A DNA stretch of 64,000 nt, from the NCBI RefSeq assembly GCF_022539505.1, contig NC_061514.1:252948124-253012123 (forward strand), written 5' to 3'. Below, piece after piece: positions 36,396 to 47,283 of this stretch; within the stretch, counting starts at the first letter, position 1; each line of letters opens with the position of its first letter. The position numbers were made by a program, and so were the translations under genes. This DNA is from Lolium rigidum. Taxonomy: Eukaryota; Streptophyta; Magnoliopsida; Poales; Poaceae. The notes beneath the pieces are model-generated. The model saw only the letters and a program-made list of their open reading frames with translations. It did not search any database and was not told the origin of the DNA.

Positions 36396-37502
36396 CTCTT
36401 ATTTTTTAGATTCTTATACAGAGAGAAAAACGCGAATTCGTGACAGCTAACAAATCTGTTTCTGCGCAGAAATCTAAATCTAGTATCAACCTTTTATTAG
36501 AGACTTTACTTGGCACAACAATGCATGAAAATAAAGATACAAAGGTAATGCTACAGTAGTAACAAGCACCTTGACTCAAATATAAAACAAAAATTGCAGA
36601 AATAAAACAATGGGTTGTCTCCCATAAGCGCTTTTCTTTAACGCCTTTCAGCTAGGCGCAGAAAGTGCAAATCAAGTAATATCAAGAGAAGAAGCATCAA
36701 TAGAGGTGTTTGGAGTTTTCTCAACTATGCATTGTATCTTATCTATGTAAGAAACTCCTTTTTCATTACCTTTAGGCTTACTATCCTCCTCAAATAAATT
36801 TTCAGGAACAATCCAATCAAAATTCTTTTCTAATGCCTCATGCATTCCTATGAGTTTATAAGGTATTGGTATTTTAATCTCCCCCTCACAATTGGCTTTA
36901 TTAGTGTATCTTAGCCTATCTTTTTCCCTCCTTTCAAGGATATTTGCAAAATTGGTACAAAAGCCTAGCATCTTATGTCGAATAAAGACTTTCCTAGCTT
37001 CTCTAGCTACATCACCAAATTCTCTAAGAAGGGTTTCTAAAACAAAATCTTTCTTTTCTCCTTCTTCCATATCACCGAGTGTAAGAAACATATGTTGCAT
37101 TATTGGATTAAGATTAACAAATCTAGCTTCCAACATGTGCACTAAAGAGGCAGTAGCAATTTCATAATTAGGAGCAAGTTCTACCAAGGATTTATCTTCA
37201 AAATCTTTAACCCTACTAACATGAGTGAAAAATTCTTCTATATTATCTTTTCCAATGATAGACCCACTTCCTACCGGTATATCTCTCAAAGTAAACTTAG
37301 GGGTAGGCATGATGAAATAAACAAAATTAAATTGATAAATAAAGTAAATGCAAGTAATTAATTTTTTTGTGTTTTTGATATAAAGCAAACAAGACAGAAA
37401 ATAAAATAAAGCAAGACAATAAACAAAGTAAAGAGATTGGATGTGAGAGACTCCCCTTGCAGCGTGTCTTGATCTCCCCGGCAACGGCGCCAGAAAACGT
37501 CT
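36396..37502 (-). mobile_element. Internal region of gypsy element 2 (non-autonomous, truncated)
   Basis: The leader has a primer-binding site TGGCGCCGTTGCCGGGGA at 37492-37475, then one short gag-like gene (36672-37310) and about 280 bp of 3' non-coding sequence (GCGCTTATGGGAGACAACCC near 36634). Pol is absent. It ends at about 36396 in the tandem duplication, and no 3' LTR is found. Confidence 0.75.
36672..37310 (-). CDS. Gag-like ORF of non-autonomous gypsy element 2
   Basis: A 212-residue frame starting MPTPKFTLRDIPVGSGSI at 37310 and ending TGA at 36672. It is charged and probably helical (DNIEEFFTHVSRVKDFEDKS, DFVLETLLREFGDVAREARK), without zinc knuckle or protease. It lies 165 bp after the primer site, the position of gag. 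Similar single short frames are known from Triticeae non-autonomous gypsy families. The frame is open, so this copy may be fairly young. No function beyond a presumed structural or helper-dependent role can be given. A longer in-frame extension back to 37940 runs through LTR sequence and is not used. Confidence 0.6.
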   Translation of the reverse strand: MPTPKFTLRDIPVGSGSIIGKDNIEEFFTHVSRVKDFEDKSLVELAPNYEIATASLVHMLEARFVNLNPIMQHMFLTLGDMEEGEKKDFVLETLLREFGDVAREARKVFIRHKMLGFCTNFANILERREKDRLRYTNKANCEGEIKIPIPYKLIGMHEALEKNFDWIVPENLFEEDSKPKGNEKGVSYIDKIQCIVEKTPNTSIDASSLDIT

Positions 37503-39092
37503 TGATGGCGCGTGATGCACACGTCCGTTGGGAACCCCAAGAGGAAGGTATGATGAGCACAACAACAAGTTTTCCCTCAGTAAGAAACCAAGGTTTATCG
37601 AACCAGTAGGAGATGAAGGCCACGTGAAGGTTGTTGGTGGAGGAGTGTAGTGCGGCGCAACACCAATGATTCCGGCACCAACGTGGAACCTGCACAACAC
37701 AATCAAACTACTTTGCCCCAACTTAACAGTGAGGTTGTCAATCTCACCGGCTTGCTGAAAACAAAGGATTAAACGTATGGTGTGGAGAATTATGTTTGCT
37801 TGCGGAAAACAACGAGAGAACAATGATTGCAGTAGATTGTATTTCAGATGTAAAAGAATGGACCGGGGTCCACAGTTCACTAGTGGTGTCTCTCCAATAA
37901 GATAAATAGCATGTTGGGTGAACAAATTACAGTTGGGCAATTGACAGAATAGAGATTCATATACATATCATGATGACTACTATGAGATTTACTTAGGGCA
38001 TTACGACAAAGAACATAGACCGCCATCCAACATGCATCTATGCCTAAAAAGTCCACCTTCGAGGTTAGCATCCGCACCCCTCCGGTATTAAGTTGCAAAC
38101 AACGGACAATCGCATTAAGTATGGTGCGTAATGTAATCAACACAAATATCCTTAGACAAAGCATTGATGTTTTATCCCTAGTGGCAACATCACATCCACA
38201 ACCTTAGGGGTTCTTTGTCACTCCCCAGATTCAATGGAGACATGAACCCACTATCTAGCATAAATACTCCCTGTTGGAGTCACACGTATCAACTTGGCCA
38301 GAGCCTCTACTAGCAACGGAGAGCATGCAAGAACATAAATAGCACATGTATGATAGATCAATAATCAACTTGACATAGTATTCAATATTCATCGGATCCC
38401 AACAAACACAACATGTAGCATTACAAATAGATGATCCTGATCATGATAGGCAGCTCACAAGATCTAAACATGATAGCACAAGAGGAGAAGACAACCATCT
38501 AGCTACTGCTATGGACCCGTAGTCCAAGGATGAAGTACTCACTCATCAGTCTGGAGGCGGGCATGGTGATGTAGAGCCCTCCGGTGATGATTCCCCTGTC
38601 CGGCAGGGTGCCGGAGGCGATCTTCTGAACCCCCCGAGATGGGGTTGACGGCGGCGGCGTCTCTGGAACTTTTTCCGTATCGTGGCTCTCGGTACTAGGG
38701 TTTTCGCGACGGAGGGAATAAATAGGCGAAGGGGCAGCGCAGGGGGCACCCGAGGGGCCCACACCATATGGCGGCGCGGCCAGAGGTGGGGCCACGCCGC
38801 CCTATGGGGTGGCCGCCTCGTGGCCGTTCTCCGTCTCCTCTTCCGTGTTCTGGAACCCTCCGTGGAAAATAAGACCGTGGGCTTTTGTTTCGTCCAATTC
38901 CTAGAATATTTGTAAACTAACTTTTCTGAAACCAAAAACAGCAGAAAATAGGAACTGGCACTGCGGCATCTTGTTAATAGATTAGTCTCGGAAAATGCAT
39001 AAAAACATTATAAAGTATGACTAAAACATGTTGGTATTGTCATAAAACTAGCATGGAATATACGAAATTATAGATACGTTGGAGACGTATCA
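37503..39092 (-). mobile_element. Ty3/gypsy 5' LTR, copy 2
   Basis: A 1,590-bp LTR with TGATACGTCTCC at 39092 and the end CGCCATCA at 37503. It is collinear with the LTR at 1517-3104, sharing features such as CCGTGGGCTTTTGTTTCGTC. Both copies have primer sites on the left, so both are 5' LTRs and do not bound one element. Confidence 0.8.
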
Positions 39093-40186
39093 TGATGACA
39101 TGATGCCACGGCATGGTGATCATTTGATCAAAATGGTACTTGGCACACTGGTGGAAAGGTCTTGGCTTGGTCCAGGGGGTTGAGGAGAGGATGTGTGCTG
39201 ACTTAGGCATGATAGTTTAGGCTAAAACATGTTGGATAATAGAGTGTGTTGAGTTGGCAGGTTTGTGCACACCAGGTGCTCGACACAATGGCCGCATGAG
39301 ATGAAATTTTAATTTTTTTCCAAACTTTTGCATGGGTGTGATTCACAATAATGTTTGGCACATAGTGGTGGTGTTGGTTTGCAAAATGGACAAGGTTTGG
39401 TGAAATCCAAAATGGGTATGATCTTATTTTTGTTTCAAAGTTGCAACTTTGCTTGATCAAAATAAGAATTTGAAAAAGAACCAGCAGGGTTGGTCAACAC
39501 AAAAAGTGTTCACCTAGATGAGGTCTTGGATGAGGAGATAAGAGTTGGGAGAGTTTAGTTTAGAGATTGCTTAATACCAGGGCTCAAAGTAGGTAACATG
39601 TTAAAAGTGGCAGATTTGACCACTATCACATGTCACTTGGTTTTGCTATTTCTTTTGATTTGATTTGTGTTTCTTTGACTCAAAAGTGATTATTATGAGT
39701 TTGTTAATGTTTCCAAACCATTTACACAAAGTAAAGATGGCTTAGGCCAAGATTGCAAAATGGCTATTTGCTCTCATATGCCTTTTTCTTTTATTTTACT
39801 TTTCTTGTGCTTTGTTTCTTTTTGACTCTAAAGAGCAAGGTTTAGGGTTCATTTAGTGTTAGGTTGAGTTCAAACATTTTTCACATCCATTTTGGTAAAG
39901 TAGATAAGGCATAGACCTATATTTGCAACTATGGCCATATGCCCATATATGCTTCACCTTTTTATTTGTTTTCCTTTTCTTGGTTTCTCTTTGATTTTGA
40001 AAAGAGGTAGGGTTTAGGGTTTAGCACATGTTCAACCACTTTAAATAAACAATCATGGCAAAAATCACCATACATGCATGAGCACTATGCATTTAAGGTA
40101 ATGTAAATTCAAAAATTTTGTTGGCTCCAAATTTTGGAAAAAGGAAATTTGCATTTCTTCTTTGTTTTTAAATTTGGGATGTTACA
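39093..40186 (-). mobile_element. Probable solo LTR or LTR fragment
   Basis: On the minus strand it starts TGTAACATCCCAAATTT at 40186, a common grass LTR start. The sequence up to 39093 is non-coding with decayed internal repeats of the phrase TTTAGGGTT. The left end reads TG on the plus strand right at the other LTR border, so it may be truncated by it. Confidence 0.5.
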
Positions 40187-40729
40187 ATGATCTAGCGGCA
40201 TCAAGGTGGCTTCCGTCACTTTGTTTCCATCATCACTTTTGTCATTTGGCCAAGTACACGGATTGGTGTGCAGTAGACAAGGAAGATCAAAGGGGAAACA
40301 TCGCGGGATTCGCGACGCAAGGCGTGTCAAGGAAATGTGCAAATCTGGGACGACATAGGACATACGGGACATGCACATTGGGCCGGATAGAGAATAGATT
40401 ACCTCAAGAATGTGATCCATTATCTCCGACCAGTCGCGGACACGGTTGGCTCCCCCGTCGCCGTCCATGGTCGACCAGCCGCATATAATGGGGTTTGTGG
40501 CCCGGTCAGCTGAGGGAGGTGAGGCTTGCCTAGAGCCGGTAGCGCCGCTGCGAGCTCAAAGGCTGCGGAGATGTTGCGGGACGCGTACGAGCGGCGCCGC
40601 GAGTTTGAACCTTGGATAGATAGCTAGACCGATGAGGTGAAGATGGCGGAGCAGCGTGCGAGCGGAACACCAAACGGCGGGGGTAAGCCGGAGAGAGGCT
40701 ACTGGGCGGTTAATGCAAAAAAAGGGGAA
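40187..40729. other. Unassigned, no gene called
   Basis: A GC-rich block 40270-40690. A minus frame (40468 leftwards) contains RDWSEIMDHILEVI and ASRIPRCFPFDLPCLLHTNP. This faintly resembles grass F-box/DUF295 proteins, but it is too short and uncertain to call. Confidence 0.3.
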
Positions 40730-41115
40730 AATACTTAGAACATCTTAAGATTTTGTTCTCTATTCTCTCTATGCACGAGGCAGAAGCAAATAACTGACAG
40801 AGGGCGGCTTCTTTGTCGATCGGCAGCGGATGATACGACGGGCCAATCCACTGTTTACTAGGGCTTGACAGGCATTGACACGTCGAGTCAAGTCTATGCT
40901 CACTAGAGTACTCCATTGCGACCTGCGTTCTGTAGCGGACTACGAGGAAATTTAGTTTTACTTACCATTTTTATATGCCGTAGTACCATTGGTAAAAAAA
41001 TCTCCTCCTTTTACATCTACCGTGCCGCGTGCAAATGGTCGCGCGCGGGTAAAAGAAATCTCCTCCTTTTACATCTGTCGTGTCGCGTGCAAATGGTCAA
41101 ACACTCCGCAAATTG
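40730..41115. repeat. Segmental duplication, copy 1 (hAT-free)
   Basis: Matches 44650-44820 joined to 46034-46155, for example CAAGTCTATGCTCACTAGAGT and TATATGCCGTA. Here the site CGTTCTGTAG...CGAGG near 40927 has no insertion, so it is a paralogous empty site for the hAT element. Confidence 0.85.
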
Positions 41116-41399
41116 GTAGTAACTTTTGACGTTTTTTATGTTCGCACTTACCAGTTTTCGAAAAATTTAAAATAAAACCATGCATGGGCCTAGATACTGT
41201 TATACTCCTATATAATATCTTGTGTGCCTGTGAAGTTTCATCCGAAAATATGACAATAGACGACCTACACACAAAAAATGATTTTTTAATAGTATAGGAC
41301 ACTAAATATTCACTTATGTATTCTCTTTTGTTTGCATGTGCCAAAGTTCATGGAACCCTCATGTGTGGTTTTCGTAATATATTACTTAAAAGTAATTAA
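41116..41399. other. AT-rich, no gene seen
   Basis: No coding or repeat structure recognised. Confidence 0.3.
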
Positions 41400-41900
41400 T
41401 GTAAGCTTCCAAAAAAAATAGATATGAATATATTCCAAAAAAGTGAACCTCCAAAATAAGATAATCTCCAAAAATGAAGCAATCTTGCACATAAAATTAA
41501 GTGAACTTGGAAAAAATATAATGAAATTCCACAAAAGTGAACTTCCAAAAATTGATGTTTAACTTTTTTTTTTAAAGAACTTCCAAAAAAATAGTGAAGT
41601 TTAAAAAATGTAGTGAACTTCGAACAAATGAAGTTAACTTCCCAAAAAATTGAAGAACTTCCAAAAAATTGAAGTGAACTTCCAAAAATATTAAGTTAAC
41701 TTCAAAAAAGAAAAAAAAGTGAACTTCCAAAAAAAAAGTGAACTTCAAAAACATGGACAACACAATCAGAAAATGAAAAGTGAAATTCAGATAAAATGAA
41801 GTGAACTTCCAAAACAGTGAAGTGAACTTCCCAAAAATGAAGGGAAATTTCAAAAAAAAGTGAACTTCCTAAAACTGAATGAATTAACTTCCAGAAAGTT
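41400..41900. repeat. Degenerate GAACTTCCAAAAA tandem repeat
   Basis: More than 15 irregular copies of a unit close to GTGAACTTCCAAAAA, spaced 15-35 bp. On the minus strand it gives Phe-rich frames that are artefacts of the repeat. Confidence 0.85.
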
Positions 41901-42695
41901 GGTGTGTCGGGTTGACGGAAGGTGGGGTGGAACAGAGAGAGTTGAGGTGGTGTGGGGTCTCCATGCATGGAATGTGTGGCATGGTATATGGGGTTGGTAG
42001 GTGAGGTGTGTGGTGGGATTTAATTTGTGTCGGTGGGTGGGGTCCAACTATACCGGAGTCTGCAAAACATGTATGTGTCCACGAAAGGCAAGTTGGGTGG
42101 GGTTAGCGGGAGATATATGGGATATGTGGTGGTCGGCGGGAGGTAGGGTACGTGGGGTTAACGGAAGGTGAGATGGTTGGGGTCGACGGGGTGGCCGAGG
42201 TAGGGTGTGTGGGGTCTATGGTAGGTGGGTGGTCTAGGGTCGTGGAAGGTTGAATGGTGTCACCGGGAGGTGGGCAGGTCGGTGTGCGAGGAAGGGTTTG
42301 TGGTGGGTTTAGCGAAATGTGGTGTTGGGGTTGGGTTAGCACAAGAGGTACGTACGTGGGCCAGGGTGGGGTCGTGGCGGGAGGTGTGGTAGGTTACCTG
42401 TGGGGTCAAAATGCAGTAGTGGGATGTGTGGGTCGGCGGAAAGTAGGGTGGGTGAGGTTGGCAGGAGGCAGACTGCGGTGGGTGTGGGGTATCGATGAGG
42501 ATAGTTATTTATTACTAGCGGAGGTGGGTTTAATTAGCAGTTGAGTGGGTGAGTCGGGTTTAGAATTTCTTTAATTAGCGAGGGGTTTGTATAATTAATA
42601 GCTATTATACAACCTCTTAATTAAGGGGTTGTAGTATAGTCCCACCGTATATAGAGAGATAATTAATATCTATTATATAACCTCCTGGTTTATTA

Positions 42696-42760
42696 TTAGG
42701 GTTTAGGGTTAGGGTTAACTAGGGTTTATGGTTTAGGGTTAGGGTTTAGGGTTTAGGGAG
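42696..42760 (+). repeat. Interstitial telomere-like repeat 1
   Basis: TTTAGGG and TTAGGG units in tandem, including GGGTTTAGGGTTTAGGG at the right end, interrupted by AACTAGGGTTTATGG. It matches the plant telomere unit but is inside a tandem array. Confidence 0.85.
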
Positions 42761-43532
42761 GATCATTTTTTGCATATCGCACCATCATACGCACACACGT
42801 GCGTGGATGTTATTCTTTTAGGAGGAAAGAAATATTTACTTTTAGCATCGTGTTGCTAATTAAGGATTTCAACCAGTGTTTGATTTTCTAGTTTGATACC
42901 ATGTGGAATTTTTATTGCATGGCATGATCTAGATGGTATGTAAGATTCAACCAACATATCAATATGTGATTGGAAGAAATGAGGAAATTTTATATATTAA
43001 TACAACGTAAATTTATAAAGTTAATAGGTCACACCGCTAGTCAAAATCTTGTATAAAACATGGGTACGTAGTCACGGGTCAGTGGAAGGTCGAATGCGTG
43101 TCAGCGGGAGGTGGGTTGGGTTGGTGGGAGGAAGGGTTTGTGGTGGGTTTATCGGAATGTGGTGTTGGGGTTGGGTTATCACAAGAGGTATGTGGGTCGA
43201 GGTAGGGTCGGCGGGAGGCGTGGTAGGGTACGTGTGGGGTCAGAATGTGGTGGGGGTTGTGCGGGTCGACGGAAAGCGGGGTGGGTGAGGTTGGCAGGAG
43301 GCAGGCTACGGTGGGTGTGGGGTATATGTAGGATGAGTGTAGTTTAGTATTGGCAGAGGTGGCTTTATCAGTTGATGAGCTGAGTGGGTGTGAGTCGGGT
43401 TTAGAATGTCTTTAGCGAGGGGTTTGTAGAATTAATAGATGTTATACATCCTCTTAGGGGGTTGTAGTATATAGTCCCACTATATATAGAAACAGAATTA
43501 ATATCTATTATATATAACCTCTTGGTTTATTA

Positions 43533-43588
43533 TTAGGGTTTAGGGTTAGGGTTAACTAGGGTTTATGATTTAGGGTTAGGGTTTAGGG
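43533..43588 (+). repeat. Interstitial telomere-like repeat 2
   Basis: Same position in unit 2, with one TTTAGGG fewer than in unit 1. Confidence 0.85.
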
Positions 43589-44316
43589 AGGATGATTTTT
43601 TACATATCGGAACGTCATACACACATGCGTGGATGATATTCTTTTAGGGAGGAAAGAAATATTTACTTTTAATTAGTATGGTGTTGCTAAGGATTTGAAC
43701 TAGTGTTTGGCTTTCAAGTCTCATACCACGTGGAATTGTTATTGCATGCATGATCTAGATGGTATGTAAGATTCAACCAACATATCAATATGTGAGTGGA
43801 AGAAACAAGGAATTTTTTATATATTAATAATGCAACGTAAATTTACCAAATAGGACACACCGCTAGTCGGAATCTTGTATAAAATTTGGTAGTCTGGGGT
43901 CGGTGGAAGGTCGAATGGTGTCAGCGCGAGGTGGGCGGGGGCGGTGGGAGGAAGGGTTTGTGGTGGGTTTTGGCGGAATGTGGTGTTGGGGTTGGGGTTA
44001 GCACAGGAGGTACGTGTGTCGGGGTGGGGTCGGCAAGAGGCGTGTGGTAGGGTATGTGTGTGTGGCGGAAAGTGGAGTGGGTGAGGTTGGCAGGAGGGCA
44101 GGCTGCGGTGGGTGCGAGGAATGTAGGTTGAGGGTAGTTTAGTATTGGCGGAGGTGGGTTTATAGGTTGAGTGGATGAGTCGGGTTTAGAATGTATTTAG
44201 CGAGGGGTTTGTAGAATTAAAGCTATTATACAACCTCTTAGGGGCTGTAGTATAGTCCCACTATACATAGAGAGAGAGAGTGAATTAATATCTATTATAT
44301 AGCCTCTTGGTTTATT

Positions 44317-44373
44317 ATTAGGGTTTAGGGTTAGGGTTAACTAGGGTTTATGGTTATGGGTTAGGGTTTAGGG
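44317..44373 (+). repeat. Interstitial telomere-like repeat 3
   Basis: Same position in unit 3, further degenerated (TTATGGGTTAGGG). Confidence 0.85.
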
Positions 44374-44649
44374 AGGATAATTTTTTACATATTGCAGCAT
44401 CATACAAACGTGCGGGGATGATATTATTTTAGGGAGGAAATCAATATTTACTTTTACTATCGTGTTGGTAACGATTTGAACCAGTGTTTGATTTTCAAGT
44501 CTGATACCACGTGGAATTGTTATTGCATGCATGCTCTAGATGGTATGTAAGATTCAACCAACCGTGAGTGAAAGAAATAAGGAAATTTTATATATTAATG
44601 CAACATAAATTTACGAAACAGGACACACCGCTAGTCGAAAACCTGGGTT

Positions 44650-44820
44650 GTATGTGCATATCTCTATGCACAAGGCAGAAACAATAACATACATAGGGCA
44701 ATTTCTTTGTCGGGCGGCAACGGGCCATTCAACTGTTCACTTGGGCATGACAGACATTAATCAGACAAGTCAAGTCTATGCTCACTAGAGTACTCCATTG
44801 CAGCATCCGTTCTGTGTAGG
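44650..44820. repeat. Segmental duplication, copy 2, left part
   Basis: Continues at 46034 beyond the hAT element. Matches 40740-40935. Confidence 0.8.
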
Positions 44821-46033
44821 CAGGGCCGGTCCTGGGATTTCAGGGGCCCGGGGCGAACCTAAAATTCAGGGCCCTTAGTATATTCACTAAAATAAGCAAT
44901 ATTTGTACTCTATAATAACTATGCCGAATAAATATCTAGAGCGTATTCAAACTAATATATGTATATCAAACAATTTATAGATATGAGCTTAAATCGTCGA
45001 TGAAACATCTATGTAACACACTCAAATCATATATTTTCTTACGGATTCGTACATTTTGTATGATATGATTGTTTGATACCACCGCGAGAAATTCATGAAT
45101 ACATGATGTGAAGATCATAGACATACGAATGGTGCAACGATAAAGGCCATGTCAACAGGAGGGCTAGAAATTGGCCACTCTCCGGCTCTTTTCAAAGAGA
45201 ACAACGAAAAGGTGCATCGCACAATGACTATTAGAGAAATCAACGCTTGCGTCAACTTTTCTTTTTTAGCGGGGAAATGCATCGATTGATATCTATTAAA
45301 TAAATCAATGATTAATCAACAAACTGCGGCAACTTTTCTTTTCAAGGGGAAAAAACATTGACCGGTGTCTATTTGAATTCATTCAGTGGGAGTGGGAGGC
45401 GACGTTCCCGTCGACAGCGAGGCGCCTGTGGTGACTTCGTCAATTTCAAGATCCAATCCGCCGACTCAGTCTTCCGGAGGTGCTCATAGGGGTAGGGTGT
45501 GCGTGTGTGCGTTCATAGGGGTGAGTATATGCGCGTGTATGTGAGCGTCTGCGTTTGTACTGTGTTTCTCAAAAAAAAAAAAAAAAATCAATGCTCGATG
45601 AAAGAATGCGTCGACTTTTCTTTTTGAGCTAGAAAATGGATGGAACGGTGTTGTATTTCCTTTTTGAGAGTATGATGTTGTATGTCCTGATCAGTCTTCT
45701 TCCAGCCTATTGGCCCACCTCACTTAACCCCTTTCGTAGCTAATTAAAGGGGAAAAGCCCAGTCCAACCAAAGGAATACGTCCAAGCTAAAGAGAGGGAG
45801 AAAAAAAAGACCCAAGAGGCAAGCCAGAGCCCATAACCCTTCGTTCTGGTCTCCCTCAACCATACGAGAGGAACACCCTAAAAAACATACGAGAGGAAAC
45901 CTCCGCTGCTCTAATGGCATCGCCACAAGATATCCGCCGCTGCTGCATATGCCTATAGCTGGGACCTGGGGGCCCCTTGATTTCGGGGGCCTGGGGCGGC
46001 CGCCCCGGCTGCCCCCCCTCAGGGCCGGCCCTG
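44821..46033. mobile_element. Non-autonomous hAT element (1,213 bp)
   Basis: Ends are CAGGGCCGGTCCTG and, inverted, CAGGGCCGGCCCTG. An 8-bp duplication TGTGTAGG flanks it (44813-44820 and 46034-46041). Subterminal GGGGCCCGGGGCG-like sequence is present at both ends. The interior has no transposase, only short frames. Copy 1 of the duplication at 40730 lacks it. Confidence 0.92.
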
Positions 46034-46155
46034 TGTGTAGGGGACTAGGAGAAAAATTTACTTACCATTTGTATATGCCGTACTACCATTGGTAAAAAAA
46101 TCTCCTCCTTTGTACATTTGCCGTGCCGCGTGCAAATGGTCAAACACCCCGCTGT
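46034..46155. repeat. Segmental duplication, copy 2, right part
   Basis: Matches 40935-41105 (CTCCTCCTTT...CCGTGCCGCGTGCAAATGGT). Copy 1 has an extra internal repeat of about 50 bp. Confidence 0.8.
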
Positions 46156-46253
46156 TCGAAAAAAATCTGACATCCTCCACTTATAACTTTCACTCGTACG
46201 CTACAGCTTGGGCTGCCCGGTTGATATTCAAAAAAAAATTAGGTCCAGCGGAG

Positions 46254-47281
46254 ATGGGTGACGATAGCCCCGGCCGGAAATTCGCCATGGAGGACAAGGC
46301 TGACGCCATCCCGGACGAACTTCTTGGGCTCGAGTTCGTGCGCCTCATCAAGCCTGTGGACCTAGTCCGCGCCGCTGTGACCTGCAGACGCTGGCACCAC
46401 ATCATCGTGGCCGAGAGCTTCCGCGTCCTCTGCGCTCTCCACGGCGCGCCGTCCACCAAAGTCGTCGGTAGCTACCTCGTCGATGAGCGCTCACACGTCT
46501 TGCGTATGCCTGGCCGTCATCCCGTCTTCTTTCCCTCTGCCCGGCCACCTTGGACGGGGGCCGCCGCAAGGAATCTGGCGCTTGACTTCCTCCCTCGGAC
46601 GAAATACGGCGAGCTCATATGGGAGCTCGCCGATGTTCGGGGCGGCAGCCTCACCGTGGTGGAGGCGTGGGCGTTATACCGCGCAGGATATCCCGTCCCG
46701 CCGGGCATGCGCCTGCCAAGCAACGGCGGGTGGAGGATGGCCGTCAACGGCGTTGGCGTCCAGCCGCCGCTGTCGCCGGGCACACCGTGCTGGAGGGACG
46801 CGATCAGGGCCAGGCGGGCTTGCCTCACCGCCGAGGAGGACGTACTCGTCCTCCTCCAACTCTTCCTCGCCAGGGCTGGCGCGATCGGCGCCTTCCTCGT
46901 CGCATCGCGCCGCGCCCTACACCATGCCCAAGCATGAGGTGAAGGAGGAGCCGGAGTTCGTGACGCCGCCCGTCAATCCTAGGCGCGGCGGCAACAACGT
47001 TAGCTGGCAGCAGCATAGGCGTGCCGGCGGCGCCCTCCTCATCCCGAAGCCGGAGGTGAAGGAGGAGCAGGACGACGAAGCAGCCGGGAAGGCGGCGCTG
47101 CTGGCGGAGTACGAGCAGCAACAACGACGGCCGCGAGGACTGCCTAGGGCTGCACGCGGCGTTCGCGGCGTCGCTGAATGACAAGGACGCCTGGAGGGGC
47201 GACCTTGATAGGGCGATCGCCATGTTCATCTGCGACACCGGGAAGCCACTCGTCGACCTCACCGACAACGGCGAGGCTTGA
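46254..47281 (+). pseudogene. F-box protein fused to repetitive-family domain, frameshifted
   Basis: Starts ATG 46254. Residues ~20-60 form an F-box: IPDELLGLEFVRLIKPVDLV then RAAVTCRRWHHIIVAESFRV, followed by a short F-box-associated stretch to LIWELADVRGG. The frame then enters SLTVVEAWALYRAGYPVPPG, the domain seen at 8453-8929. That frame stops at 46935. The family C terminus continues in a second frame (MPKHEVKEEPEF, PKPEVKEEQDDEAAGKAAL). A third frame follows (EDCLGLHAAFAASLNDKD ... LVDLTDNGEA, TGA 47281). The EDCLGLHAAFAASLND piece looks like a ubiquitin-interacting motif, which is inference. F-box proteins recruit substrates to SCF ubiquitin ligases. Two frameshifts make a pseudogene likely. 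Confidence 0.7.
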
Positions 47282-47283
47282 CC

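Larger units (their letters stand above)
42200..44645. repeat. Tandem array, three ~0.82-0.84-kb units with telomere-like motifs
   Basis: Units begin near 42241, 43081 and 43902 (GTGGAAGGTCGAATG-like) and end in CACACCGCTAGTC (43031, 43855, 44625). Each unit has a G-rich first half of GGTGGG/GGTAGGG phrases. An AT-rich second half follows, containing the TTTAGGG cluster and the phrase GATCTAGATGGTATGTAAGA. Long plus-strand frames in the G-rich halves are not genes. Confidence 0.9.

Noticed and set aside
36672..37940. 422-codon minus frame as one protein
   Set aside because: The part above 37310 reads through primer site and LTR; the gag-like start at 37310 fits better.
1517..39092. The two similar 1.59-kb LTRs as ends of one 37-kb element
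   Set aside because: Both have a primer-binding site on the same side, so both are 5' LTRs of separate insertions.
40109..40468. Minus frame faintly resembling F-box/DUF295 (RDWSEIMDHILEVI)
   Set aside because: Short, half of it lies in LTR sequence, no complete motif.
42254..43347. Gly/Trp-rich plus-strand frames
   Set aside because: They read the G-rich halves of the tandem array; not coding.
42696..44373. A true chromosome end
   Set aside because: The TTTAGGG blocks are short, degenerate, and flanked on both sides by ordinary sequence.
46483..47181. 232-codon frame as a separate gene
   Set aside because: Its first two thirds shadow the F-box frame; only its end continues the family C terminus after a frameshift.
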